A stretch of 64,000 nucleotides of DNA, taken from assembly GCA_965240325.2 (NCBI GenBank), contig OZ251238.1, positions 744,001 to 808,000 of the forward strand, in the 5' to 3' direction. Positions 42,234 to 52,953 of the stretch are shown here, piece by piece. Source of the DNA: Rebecca billardiae RCC1528. Lineage: Eukaryota; Haptophyta. Below the pieces are notes generated by a model. That model was not told the DNA's origin. It did not search any database and saw nothing but the letters and a program-made list of their open reading frames with translations. Within the stretch, counting starts at the first letter, position 1, and each line of letters starts with the position of its first letter. The position numbers were made by a program, and so were the translations under genes.

Positions 42234-44012
42234 GGCCTCAGCCAACGCCATTGTTCCACCATCGATTCCACCATCGACGGTCGCGGGTACGTGTACGTCG
42301 TGTGCTGTACATGTGTGTCATGTGTAATCGCACGCATGTGGCCACGGCCCACGTGCACCTGTCTGCCGTGTGCCGTTGCCCTTGTACCACGTTGCCCTTG
42401 TACCGTTCGCGCGTTGCGGCATGTGCTTGCCCAGCTTGGCATACTTGCCGGTCACGCTCGACGCTGGATCAGCCAATCATCGCGATCCCGTCAGATCGAA
42501 ACGGTCCCTTCGCGCGGCGCACTACTCTGCGCGGCGGCTGCCGGTTCACGACCGAGCTTGGACCATCGGCTGACAGCTGTGGTGTGCGGCTCGCTGCGTC
42601 TCAAGTGTGGCAGGCGCTTCGGCAGAGTAATACACTGTCGACGGTCGTGGCGCCGCAGCTGGTGGGCTCACCGGCGCCGTCGCGCTCGCAGCTTTCGGCG
42701 CGCTTGGCGAGCACGCCAAGGTCGCCGCGCGCACCGTGGTCCGCGTGCACACAACGGCCGCCGCGCGCGCCGCAGCCGTCTTGCGCGCCGCAGCCGGCGA
42801 GCGCGCCGCGGCCGGCGAGCGCGCCGCGGCTGCTGAGCGCGCCCGGCCGGCGAGCGCGCCGCGGCCGGCGAGTGCGCCGCGGCTGCTGCGCGCGCCCGGC
42901 CGGTGAGCGCGCCGCGGCTGCCGCGCGCCGCGCGGCTGGCGATTGCGCCGCGGCTGCCACGCGCGCTGCGGCCGGTAAGCGCGCCACGGCGGCAGACAGC
43001 GTAACTCGGCCGTCGCGCCCGGCCGGCGAGCGCGCCGTGGCTGCTGCGCGCGCCGCGGCTGCCGCGCGCGCCGCGGCCGGCGAGCGCGCCGAGGCCGACC
43101 AACGCGCCGCGACCGCCCCGCGCACGGCGACCGAAGGCGAGTCTGTGGCGGATAGCGAGCTTGCCGCTGCGGCTAGTGAGCGCGCCGCAACCGGCGCGGA
43201 TGGATGGTGCAGCCGGGGCTTGCGCCACCGCGACCGGTGAGCAGGCCGCGCCAGCATGCGTAGGTATTGGCGAGCGCGCCACCGCAACCGGCGAGCGCGC
43301 ACCGCACGGGCCACAGATGCCCATTGGCCCAACGCCGCAGGTGCCCATCAAGCCTGGCGCCAACACGTGACAGTTGCGCGATGAGGCTGAGCGTGCTCGC
43401 CGGCCGCTGCGCGCTCACTGGCCGCGGCGGCGCGCTCGCTCGCTATCCGCCACAGACTAGCCTTCGGTCGTCGCGCACGGCCGCGGCGCGCTGGTCCGCC
43501 GCGGCGCGCGCGGCAGCCACGGCGCGCGCGGCAACCGCGGCGCGCGCGGCGGCCACCGCGCGCGTGGCGCATGCGGCGGCCGCTGCGTGCGTGCGGACCG
43601 CGGCGCACACCGCAACCTTAGCTTGCTGTCCGTGCGCACCAGCCCCTGAGCCGCGGCACGCGCTGCGAGCTTGGCGTGCTCGCCGTGCGCGCCGACAGCT
43701 GCGGGCGTGCCGGCGTCGGCGCGCCCACTAGCCGCAGCGCCATGATCGTCCATGGAGCTGCGCCGGTGCCCATGCCTGTGCCGCTGGCACCGGTACGCCC
43801 GCGCGCGGCGGCCGCGGTGGCAACGTTCAGCACATTTTGAACAACGTGCAATGGCAACAGCACACAACCGACTGTAGCGCACGGGCCGTGTTCACCCGCG
43901 TGCGACTACGCGCGGACATGGTCAACTGGCGAACGTCGATGGTGCGTCCATGGTGTTGGCTGCATGCTTCTCATGCGGGCAGCAAGTCCACAAGCCGAGT
44001 TGCCGCCGTGGA

Positions 44013-44363
44013 GTTGCATGCGCGAGGAAGGCATCCGATGCGGGCGAGGGCAGGCGGGGCGGGCCAGGGAGAAGGGGGTGGGTGGAGCTGGGCGCCCGCC
44101 ACTAGACTCAGCACACTTCACCCCGTGGCCACCGAAGACACAGCAGCGCGTGCAGCCATGGAGCGGGCGGGCCGCACCGCGCGACGTGCGCTCCGAGTCC
44201 ACGGCGGCCGAGTCGCGAGCCGCTGGGCTGAGATAAGCGCTTATCTCAGCCCGGGCTGAGATAAGCTCGCGCGGAGCTTATCTCAGCCCGGGCCGATTTA
44301 AGCGCTTAAATCGGCCCGGGCTGAGATAAGCTTAAATCGGCCCGGGCTGATTTAGCGCTGCCG
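44013..44363 (-). repeat. foldback 2, right terminal inverted repeat
   Basis: About 351 bp, inverted partner of 41885-42233. It carries the same 58-bp perfect palindrome at 44275-44332. Confidence 0.9.
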
Positions 44364-44448
44364 AGCGGCGTGTCCGGCAAAAGCCCGCCGGAAGCCCGGA
44401 AGCGGCAACTGGTGGCGCCTGCTTCCGTCATCATCTTCCATCGTCGCG

Positions 44449-45234
44449 ATGCTCGGCGGAGAGGTCGATCGGCGCGGGCGCGGTGGCGGCCGCACGATGG
44501 AGTGGGTGCGCTTCGTCGTGCTCCTGCTGGCGGCGTACATGGTGTACTCGTCCACCACCGCCATGCACGAGGCGCTGCAGTCGGCGGAGCGCGTGCTTCG
44601 TCAGGTGCATGGGGAGATGAGCAAGGGCGAGGAGTCAAAGGAGGTGCACGAGCTTGCGACGCGTGTGCTCAAGCTCGAGCAGAGCGTGCAACAGATGGGG
44701 ACCACCGTGCAGGAGAAGATCGAGGCATCGCTCGCCGCCGCCGAGAAGGCCGCGACGCACTCGGCGGGCGACCAGCAGGAGGCATCAACCAAGCTCGCGC
44801 ACGACGTGACTCTCTCCTCGGAGGCCACGCGCAAAGTTGTCGAGGAGATGCGAGCGGCGTCGGAGAGCGAGCTCGCGGGGATGAAGACGGCCATCAGTGG
44901 GCTGTCGGATGCGATCGCCAAGCTCGCCGCCGCCGGCGCGAGCCACACCGTCACACCTCCGGCCGTGCACATCCCGAAGCCATCAGGCTCGGCGCCGGGT
45001 CGCGGAACGGAAGGGACGGCGGCAGAGGGCGCGGCAGCGGCCGACGCCAGTGCTGCGACGGCGGCCGACGCGCCCGCAGAGGGCGCCGCGCTGCGGCAGG
45101 CGCCGCCGGCGGAGGGCGCAGATGCAGCCGAGGCGGACGCAGCCGGCGAGGATCACTCCCCAGACGCAGCCAGCGACGCGAGCGCGCCGGCTGCACGAGC
45201 CGACAGCGCGGGGAGCGCCGCCGGCAGCGAGTAG
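44449..45234 (+). CDS. Single-pass membrane coiled-coil protein, unknown function
   Basis: 261 aa from ATG 44449 (a second ATG at 44497). One membrane helix near residues 19-34 (WVRFVVLLLAAYMVYSS), then a long helical heptad region to about 160 (HEALQSAERVLRQVHGEM, VHELATRVLKLEQSVQQM, EKIEASLAAAEKAA, ATRKVVEEMRAASESELAGM), then an Ala/Asp/Glu-rich disordered tail. The layout is like a signal-anchored coiled-coil tether. No family is recognised. It begins 76 bp outside foldback 2, so its promoter may lie in or beside that element. Confidence 0.65.
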   Translation: MLGGEVDRRGRGGGRTMEWVRFVVLLLAAYMVYSSTTAMHEALQSAERVLRQVHGEMSKGEESKEVHELATRVLKLEQSVQQMGTTVQEKIEASLAAAEKAATHSAGDQQEASTKLAHDVTLSSEATRKVVEEMRAASESELAGMKTAISGLSDAIAKLAAAGASHTVTPPAVHIPKPSGSAPGRGTEGTAAEGAAAADASAATAADAPAEGAALRQAPPAEGADAAEADAAGEDHSPDAASDASAPAARADSAGSAAGSE

Positions 45235-45916
45235 CTCGCTGCCGGTGATGTATTCGTCTGCGGCTCTGCGCTGACAATCGACCGTCTGTGCAGCGGTGCA
45301 GCCTGTGCTGCCTGCTGCTCGCCGCCGTCCGCTTAGCTGCGCACGCACAGCAGTAGAACTTTGATGCCACTCAGGCCGACTAATAAGTCATCTCGGCCGC
45401 GGAACCGGCGGCACTGGCTTACTGGCTAAGCTCGGACGGTTCGTTCAGACCGAGCAGGCGCCGGCCAGCACTGCCCGGTCTAGGCGCTAAGCTAGAGTGG
45501 AGTATCAGTAAAGCCGCAGCAGCCGAGACGCTCGTCCGAGCTCGTCCGGTCCGCCGTCCGGCGGGCGGCAGACCGGCGGTCCGGCGCGGACGTGAGACGT
45601 CGCCGCGGCGCCGGCGTTGCCGTTCATGCCGTTGGAGTCGTTGGACGGCAGCGCCGCTGACTCATCGGGCAGTCTATAGTGTCGTCTATGACTGCTCGCA
45701 CTATATTGCTATACCGTTATTGTACCTCGGTCGTATAGGCTATACTTGTAGCCTACGGCTACAAGTGAGTGTGGCGCGCTGTGAGTGTGGCGCGACCGTT
45801 GCGGTAACGCGCGCCGAACCGAGGGCGAGAACTCTGCCTGACGACCGACAGCCACACGTGTACCGACCGTCGCAACATGCGCCATGTCAACAACACGAAC
45901 CAACGACCCAAGAGCG
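45235..45916. other. intergenic with strong hairpin
   Basis: Convergent 3' ends. A perfect stem-loop ACTTGTAGCC-TAC-GGCTACAAGT (45744-45766) lies about 150 nt past the TerC-1 stop. GAGTGTGGCGCG is tandemly repeated just after it. No gene. Confidence 0.5.
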
Positions 45917-47440
45917 TCATGCGGCCACGGAAGGAGAGCTCGCCGTGATGGCACTGCCATTCCCGTTCGCCACGACCGCCTGCGCGCCATTGCAGCCCTT
46001 GGCGTGAGGTATTCCGTCGAGCCGCGCTGCGCTCGCGTCGCTGGCGACAGCGACGCCCGCACACAGCTGTGCCTTGTCGCTGCCGCTGCCATCCACAGCA
46101 CGCGGGTCGCACGCGCCACCGGAAGCCCCATCCTCAGCCGCCGCGCCCAGAGGCCGACCGTCTGTCTCCGCCTGCGCCATCTGCGCCTCCAGCTCGTCGT
46201 CGTCCGCGGGGACGAGCTCCCGCAACTCCTGCTCGGCGGCGGCGCCGACCATGTTGACAGACTCGGTCTTGTGCACCGCCATGACGAACGGCGTGCCCAC
46301 GGTCCGCCACAGGCCGAGCCGCTGCTTGGCGGCGAGGAGCACCGCGCTGCATGTCGGCGCGAGCAGGCTCATGAGCACGGCGGTACCCAGCGTGCCGCCG
46401 ATGATCGCCAGGCTCAGGCCGGTCGACAGCTCCTTCCCAAGCAGCACGCTCAGAGTGATCTTGGTGCCGATGAAGCCGAGCAGGAGAGCGACCGCTGGCT
46501 GCAGGTAGACGAAGCGGCGGATGAGCATCACGGTGATCGTGTACACCGAGCGCAGGCTGAGCACCGCGCACATCACCGCCAGGTAGACAATCAATGTGTC
46601 CGACGTCATGCCTGCACGGCCGCCGCACGCGTGCGCGAACGCGCGTGGAGCGCCCTCGTGAGCTGGCCGGGTGGCGCGCGCGCGCCGAGGGCGAGAAGAC
46701 GCGTGCGGCCGCGCGCGCACCGAGCACGGCTGGCACGCTGTCGACGGCGAAGACAATATCTGACATCTCGATGGTCACGAGCACGAGGAAGAGCGGCGTC
46801 GCCCTGCACACGCCAAGCGGGCCACATCGCACGAGGTGCGCGGTGTGAGGCGAGGGCGCCGCGCCGCGCTTGCCCGGCGCCATCGGCGCGTGTGGCGCTC
46901 GCGCACGCACCGTAACTTGCCGTCCTCGCGCGCGAAGAGCCGGCTCCCGGCGTAATCATTCGTCACGGGGATCATCCGCTGCACCAGCCGCACGATGCGC
47001 GTGTCGCCGACGTTCTCCTCCTCGTCGTCATCGCCCCCGAAGAAGCCCATCTGGATTGCAGACCAGAAGAGCGCCACCGCGAAGAGCAGCATGAGCGGCT
47101 TGACGGCGTGCACGGCCGCCGAGCCGGCGACGAGCGCGACCGCGCGCAGCATGATCGCGCCCACGATGCCCCACGTGAGCGCGGTGCTCTGCAGCTCCTC
47201 CGGGCACTTGAAGTACTGGAAGATGAGGTAGAACGCAAACATGTTGTCCACAGAGAGACTGAGCTCCATGGCATAGCACGCGACGAAGGCGAGCGCGCCG
47301 TCCCGACCGCGCGCGTGGCCGATCACGTACAACGCGCTCAACGTCGCTGCCAGCGTCAGCGTCAGCGAGCTCGCCAGGCGCATCCGTGGGTCGCCCACCA
47401 CGGAGCAGGTCGAGCGCGCCGGGGTCTCGTCGGCAGCCAT
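45917..47440 (-). CDS. TerC-family membrane protein 1
   Basis: Exons, complement of 45917-46611, 46721-46803, 46911-47440; 435 aa. TerC signatures: MELSLSVDNMFAFYLIFQYF, IVGAIMLRAVALVAG, TIEMSDIVFAVDSVPAVLG and YLAVMCAVLSLRSVYTITV. The acidic helices around VDN and VDS form the metal path in TerC/Alx proteins. Bacterial members export manganese during exoprotein metalation; a plant member is a thylakoid protein. This one has no clear plastid leader. The C-terminal tail of about 100 residues is acidic and unconserved. Introns of 107 and 109 nt flank an 83-nt middle exon, exactly as in TerC-2. Confidence 0.9.
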
Positions 47441-47669
47441 GGTCCTTCAACGCCCCCAACGCCCGCGCGCGGCGTTCCGGCCAATAAAAGATGTCGTCGT
47501 CAATCGTCATGGATTCCGCTGTGGACATCCGGAATTCCGGACGCCGCTTCTCGTGCGCCGGAAGTGCACTGTGGTGAGCAGCGCCGCGCAACGGCACAAG
47601 GGCGTTCGCGCGTCGGGTGGCTAGCCTGCGCCGCTGTTGCCGGGACTCGGCGCCCCGGCGCGCGCGCAC
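47441..47669. promoter_or_regulatory. divergent promoter of the TerC pair
   Basis: 229 bp between the opposed ATGs of two paralogues. No TATA box is clear. Confidence 0.45.
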
Positions 47670-49005
47670 ATGGCGAGCGCGACGCGCGGCTCTATCGTGA
47701 GCGGGCTGCTCCTCTCCGTCGCCGCCACGTCGAGCGCCGGGTACGTGATCCATCATGCGCGCGGCGACGACGGCGCGATGACCTTCTTCGCGTGCTACCT
47801 GATGGAGCTCAGCCTGTCCTTCGACAACATGTTCGCGTTCTACCTGATCTTCCAGTACTACAAGTGCCCGCCCGAGCTGCAGAGCTACGCACTCGCGTGG
47901 GGCATCGTGGGCGCGATCGTGCTGCGCGCGCTCGCGCTGGTCACCGGCGTGCTCGCAGTCAAAGCGGTCAAGCCGCTGATGCTCGTGTTCGCGGCGCTGC
48001 TGCTCTGGTCGGCCGTGCAGATGGGGTGCTACCCACAGGACGACGACGACGCGGAGGTGGGCAACACGCGCATCGTGCAGTTCATCCAGCGCTTCGTGCC
48101 CGTGACGAGCGAGTACCACGGCGGCAGCCTGCTCTCGCGCGTGGACGGCCAGCTGCGGTGCGGGGCCTGCGCGTGCGCGGGGGGCGAGCGGCAGGCCCCG
48201 CGCGCCGCACGGCTCAGCGAGCGGCGCGCCCGTGCACCCCATACGCACGCGCACAGGGCGACCCCGCTCTTCCTGGTGCTCGTCACCATCGAGCTCTCTG
48301 ACATTGTCTTCGCAGTCGACAGCGTCCCGGCTGTGCTCGGTGCGAGCGCGCGCGCGCTCCGCCGCCTGCGCGCGCACCCGCCGGGCTCGCGCCGCGTGCC
48401 GCGCCTCGCGCCGCGTGCCGCGCCTCGCGCCGCGTCGAGGCGCGCCGCGCGGGCGTGGCCCCTCTCGGCTCACGCGCACCCACACCGCCCCGCGCGCGCA
48501 CGCGCGCGGCGGCCGTGCAGGCATGTCCTCGGACACGTTGATCGTCTACCTGGCGGTGATGTGCGCTGTGCTCAGCCTGCGCTCGGTGTACGCCATCACC
48601 GTGGCGCTGATCGAGCGCTTCGTGTACCTCCCGCCCGCGGTGGCGCTGCTGCTCGGCTTCATCGGCGTCAAGATCGCGCTGGACGTGCTCTTCGGCGTGA
48701 CCGTGCCGACGACGCTCAGCCTCGCGATCATCTGCGCAACGCTCGCGACCGGCGTGCTGCTGAGCGGATGCGCGCCCGCGCACGTCAGGCCGCCAGAGGA
48801 ACCATACGCCCAGGTGTCCACACTCGCCGACGACTTGTCGCAGAAGCAGCACCTGTTCCGCAGCCCGTCGTGCGACGACGAGGAGCTCGTCGACGAAGTT
48901 CCGGGGCTGTCCTCCGATGCCGCCTCCTCGCGCGCAACGGCTTCGACGCCACGGCGCGTCCCGCCACCGACGATGGCCAGAAAAGGCTCGGACAACGATG
49001 TATGA
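47670..49005 (+). CDS. TerC-family membrane protein 2
   Basis: Exons 47670-48157, 48257-48339, 48521-49005; 351 aa. Same motifs as TerC-1: MELSLSFDNMFAFYLIFQYY, ALAWGIVGAIVLRALALV, TIELSDIVFAVDSVPAVLG, YLAVMCAVLSLRSVYAITV. Both intron positions, phases and the 83-nt exon are conserved between the pair, so they arose by an inverted duplication after intron gain. The intron sequences and the cytosolic tails have diverged completely. The start is the first ATG; the open frame extends upstream only to a TTG. Predicted to move Mn2+ or another divalent metal, by family. Confidence 0.9.
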
Positions 49006-50122
49006 CGCAGCCCTCGCCCCTCGGGGGCTCCACCTGGGCTCGGCTACGTACGCGCAGTGAACATATATATATCGACATTCGTCCCCGATTCTACATCAAT
49101 ATTCAGCTTATTTATAATAATAATAATCAGATAATATTAAAATAATATAATATATATAATAATATGTTATATATATATATAATATTCGACCTCGGATACT
49201 AAGCCGACGTCTGGAGTACCAAGTAGGCGAGACTGTCGACAGAGTGTCGACGACTCCGGACTCGACGCCACGACTCGGTCTCGGACTACTCCCGCTCCGG
49301 GTCCGCGGGACCGGCGCGATGCCGACGAATAAACGATGCGGGCCGCGATCCGCCGGAATCGCCGTCGGATGCGACTCACGGGCGTCGTCACGGCCGATGA
49401 TCATGATGCCGATGGGCCCGACGATGCCGATGGCGGCAGGCGCCGCAGGCGGAGCCGCGGGGCCCAGGCGGCGGGTCTGCGGGAGGTCGTGATGGCGCAG
49501 GCGGAGGTCCGGCTGAGTTTCCGTCTCCGGTCATATGCCACTCATATGGCATATGCCCATTGCATACCAAGTCGTTATATATATGGCATATGACGATATG
49601 GCCGCGATTAATAATCATTATAAAATCATTATAATTATATGCATGTATTGTATGTGCATAATATTGTAGTTATTATAATTATAATACTACAACTACGAGT
49701 AACCGCTCTCACGTAGACTCAGAGTCTCGCATCGTCGCCGAGTCCGCTGCCTCCAGCCATCCAGACGGAGAGGGCAGATTTCGGAGTCCAGCACGGGCCG
49801 CAGGCGCACGGCGCAGCTCACAGACACAGTCACAGAGAGTCACACCACTGTCTGCCCCAGTGGCTGGCTGGCAGCTTGGAGTGTGGAGGCACCCGTGCAC
49901 TTCGCAGCTGGTGTGAATTATTGTGATTGATGATGACTAGGCGGGACCGGCGAAACGATTAAGAATTTAAGATAGGAATCTTTCGTGGGTATCACAGTAT
50001 CCATACTGTTCTGTGCTCCTCATCAAGAGCAAGATCATTCTGTGGACGATGCTGTTGTCGACTGTCTTGGTCGAGCAGGCCGAGGCGCCGCGGAGCGCGA
50101 GCGGAGCGTCTCTACCGTCGTG
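49006..50122. other. AT-rich intergenic region
   Basis: Two strongly AT-rich islands (49070-49195 and 49510-49700) in otherwise GC-rich DNA. The second has inverted repeats GTCATATGCCA/TGGCATATGAC (49530-49540, 49584-49594) and a near-perfect 29-bp palindrome at 49664-49692. No gene; the frame of the next gene is open upstream to 49985 but lacks an ATG. Confidence 0.5.
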
Positions 50123-52880
50123 ATGCTGCCAGCGCGGAAGGCGAGCGTCTCGAGGCCCGCGGCGGCGTCGAGCGGCTCGCAGAAGGGCGCCAAGCCGCAG
50201 CCGCGCAGGCCATCGCTCCGCTCAAAGACTCCCGGCCCGGCAGCCTCGACCTCCTCGTCGACACCGCTCGCCGAGCCGGCCCCGCGCCCGCGCGCGGGCT
50301 CGGTCTCGCGCGCGGACGCCAAGCAGGTGCGGAAGGGGAGCGTGTCCGCGGCGGCACAGGCGGGCAGCGCGAGGAACGAGAGCAAGTCGCTGCCACCCAT
50401 CAAGTCCACCGCTATCTCGGCCACGGCCAAGCCCACGCCGCTCGCGCGCGCTCGCTCCGGTTCCACGAGCAGCCGAGGTGCCGCCGTGGCCGGCGCACGA
50501 CAGCCGAAAGCGCCGGGCGCGGGGCCGAAGAAGGCCAAGCGATCGGCGCCGCAGGCTAGCAGTGGCGAGTCGGTGGCGCCCGCGCTGCCCGCTCTCGAGC
50601 CGCCGCTCCCACCCGCGCCGGCCGCGCCTCAGCCGCCCGCCGCCCCCAAGCCGCCCAGGCCTCCGCGGCCGCCGCCGCTGCCGCCGCCTCCGCCGCTTCC
50701 GTTCGTGGAGGACCCGGCCGCCGCCTACGAGGAGCTTGTGCGCGCCAACGAGCGCGCCGACGGCGTGGGCGCGCGCGCCGTGGCGGCCTACGTGCGCCAG
50801 CAGCTCGGCGGCGCGCCAGCTGGCCTGTCAGAGTGGCTTGGTCGCGCGATCGCCGATGCCAACCGCGCGGCCGAGGCGCGCGCGGCGCTCCGCGGCGGTG
50901 GTGGCGCCGGGGCGGGTGGCACGGCGGGCGGTGCCCCGTCCGAGGGTGTGCTGACGCGCGCCGGGTTTATGATCCTGCACGCCGCGCTCGCCGACGGCGC
51001 CGCGACGGCCCGGCGCATACGCGAGTACCTGGGTGGCGACGACGGCGGCGGCGGCGGCGGCGGCGGTCACAGCGGCGCTGCCGGTGGTGTGGGCGCGCCG
51101 GTCCAGCCCGCGCACCCGGCCGGCGGCGATCCCGCCGGCAGCCACGCCTTCCTCGAGCCGCCGGAGCTGCCGCGCCGCGCCCTCGCCTTCTTCGTCTCGT
51201 CCACGTTCACCGACACCGCGGTCGAGCGGGACACCTTCATTTCGACCGTGTACGGAGATGTCCGCGCCGCGGCGCGCGCGCGCGGGCTCGCGTTCGAGGC
51301 GGCGGAGATGCGGTGGGGGATCCGGGCGGCGGCGGCGTCGGACGGGCGCACGGAGGAGCTGTGCCTGCGCAAGCTCGAGCAGTGCAGGAGCGAGTCCGGC
51401 GGCCTCTTCTTCCTATCCATCTGGGCTGATAAGTATGGGTATCGCCCGCTGCCGCGCACGCTCGACTCGCGCTCCGCCGACGCGGCGCGCGCCGCGCTGG
51501 CTGCGGAGCACGAGGTGCTCTTCAACGCGTGCTACGCGCCCGAGCTGAATAGCGTGCCCGCGAGCGTGCGGCTGCGGCCGAGCGCGCCGCCGGCCGCTCA
51601 GGAGGCGCTGCGCGTCGCCCTGCTCGAGGCGACGGCCGACGGCGCCGCAGGGCCGGACTGGGATGCGGCGCGTCGGCGCGCGCTGCTCGAGCGATCAATC
51701 ACAGAGACCGAGAGCGTGGTCGCGCTCGATGGCGCGGAGGCGGAGGTGCGCGCACGCGCGGGCGCGGGGCCGAAGCCGGCGGCTGACGCCGGCAGCGGCG
51801 CCGCCGCCTTCGCCGGGCACGAGCCGAGCGCGTGGCGCGCGCCGGCGCGGCTCGCTTGGCTCCGGCGTGCACTGCCAACGCCGAATGCGCCGCCGCCGCA
51901 CGCGGCCACGCCGGAGGCCGCGCCGTGGCGATTCGTCGACTACGCCGGCGACGCGCCCGACCTCGGCGCAGCGGCGCTGCGCGTGCGCTTCCTCGGCCCC
52001 GGCGCCGCCGCCGCCGCCGACAGCGCCGCCGCCGCCGCCGCCGGCGGCGGTGAGTTTGGCGCGCGGCTCGGCGCGCTGGGCGCGGCCGCGTGCGCGCGAG
52101 AGTACGCCGCTGAGTGGGGCTACGACTCGAGCGCGGCGCACGTGGCCGCCATGGCGGCGGATCTGCGCGTGCTGCTGCTGGGGCAGCTGAGCGAGGTGGG
52201 CCTGCGCGCCGAGGCCTGCGCGGCGCTGCTCCCCACGCTGGCCGGCGTGTCGGAGGCCGACGCGGCGGAGGCTCTTGCCCACCACGCGTGGGCGCGCGCC
52301 AAGGCGGGCCCAGGTCAGTTCCACGGCCGATCGGCCGAGCTCGCCGAGATTGTATCTCGCGACGACGCGCGGCTGCTCGCGCTGGTCGGGCCGTCCGGCT
52401 GCGGCAAGACGGCGCTGCTCGCGCGCGCCGCCGCCGAGCTCGCCGCCGCCGGCCCCATCGTGCTCGCGCGCTTCGTCGGCGTCTCCGCCGCGTCGACGGA
52501 TGCGGCCGCGCTGGTCGGGTCCTTGTGGGCGCAGTGGCGCGCCGTCGTGCGCGCGCGGCGCGCGCGCGAGCCGGACGGCGGGTGGAGGCACGTGGGCGGC
52601 GGCGATGGCGGCGGTGGCGACGGCGACGACGACGCCGCGCCCGGCGGCGGCGGCGCGCGCGACGGCCGCGCCACGCTCGCCCAGCTCCTCTCCGAGATGG
52701 GGAGTGCGCCTGCAAGGGTTGTACTGCTGCTTGACGCCCTTGACCAGCTGAGCGACCGGGCGGAGGCGCGCTCGCGGCTCCGCTGGCTGCCCGCGCCGGG
52801 CTCGACGCCGCCGAACGTGCGCGTGCTGGTGAGCACGCTCCCGGATCTCCCGCCCGCCGCCGCCGCTGACGCCGCCGCCC

Positions 52881-52953
<73 letters not shown>

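Larger units (their letters stand above)
41876..44372. mobile_element. foldback element 2, MULE-like, with 9-bp target-site duplication
   Basis: A 2479-bp unit (41885-44363) with terminal inverted repeats of about 350 bp, bounded by identical 9-bp direct repeats AGCGGCGTG at 41876-41884 and 44364-44372. Long TIRs plus a 9-bp duplication are the hallmarks of Mutator-like and foldback DNA transposons. The interior (42234-44012) is also an inverted repeat, but decayed: 42650-42730 resembles the complement of 43670-43760, and 43111-43190 that of 43395-43480. It encodes only Ala/Arg-rich low-complexity frames and no transposase, so the element is non-autonomous. Confidence 0.85.

Noticed and set aside
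42134-43366. Ala/Arg-rich open frames of 230-370 codons inside foldback 2
   Set aside because: Repetitive CGGCGAGCGCGCC-type DNA, open on both strands, with no conserved motif and no transposase signature.
49985-50122. Upstream extension of the STAND gene to 49985
   Set aside because: The first codon there is GTG and no ATG occurs before 50123; an upstream exon remains possible but is not shown.
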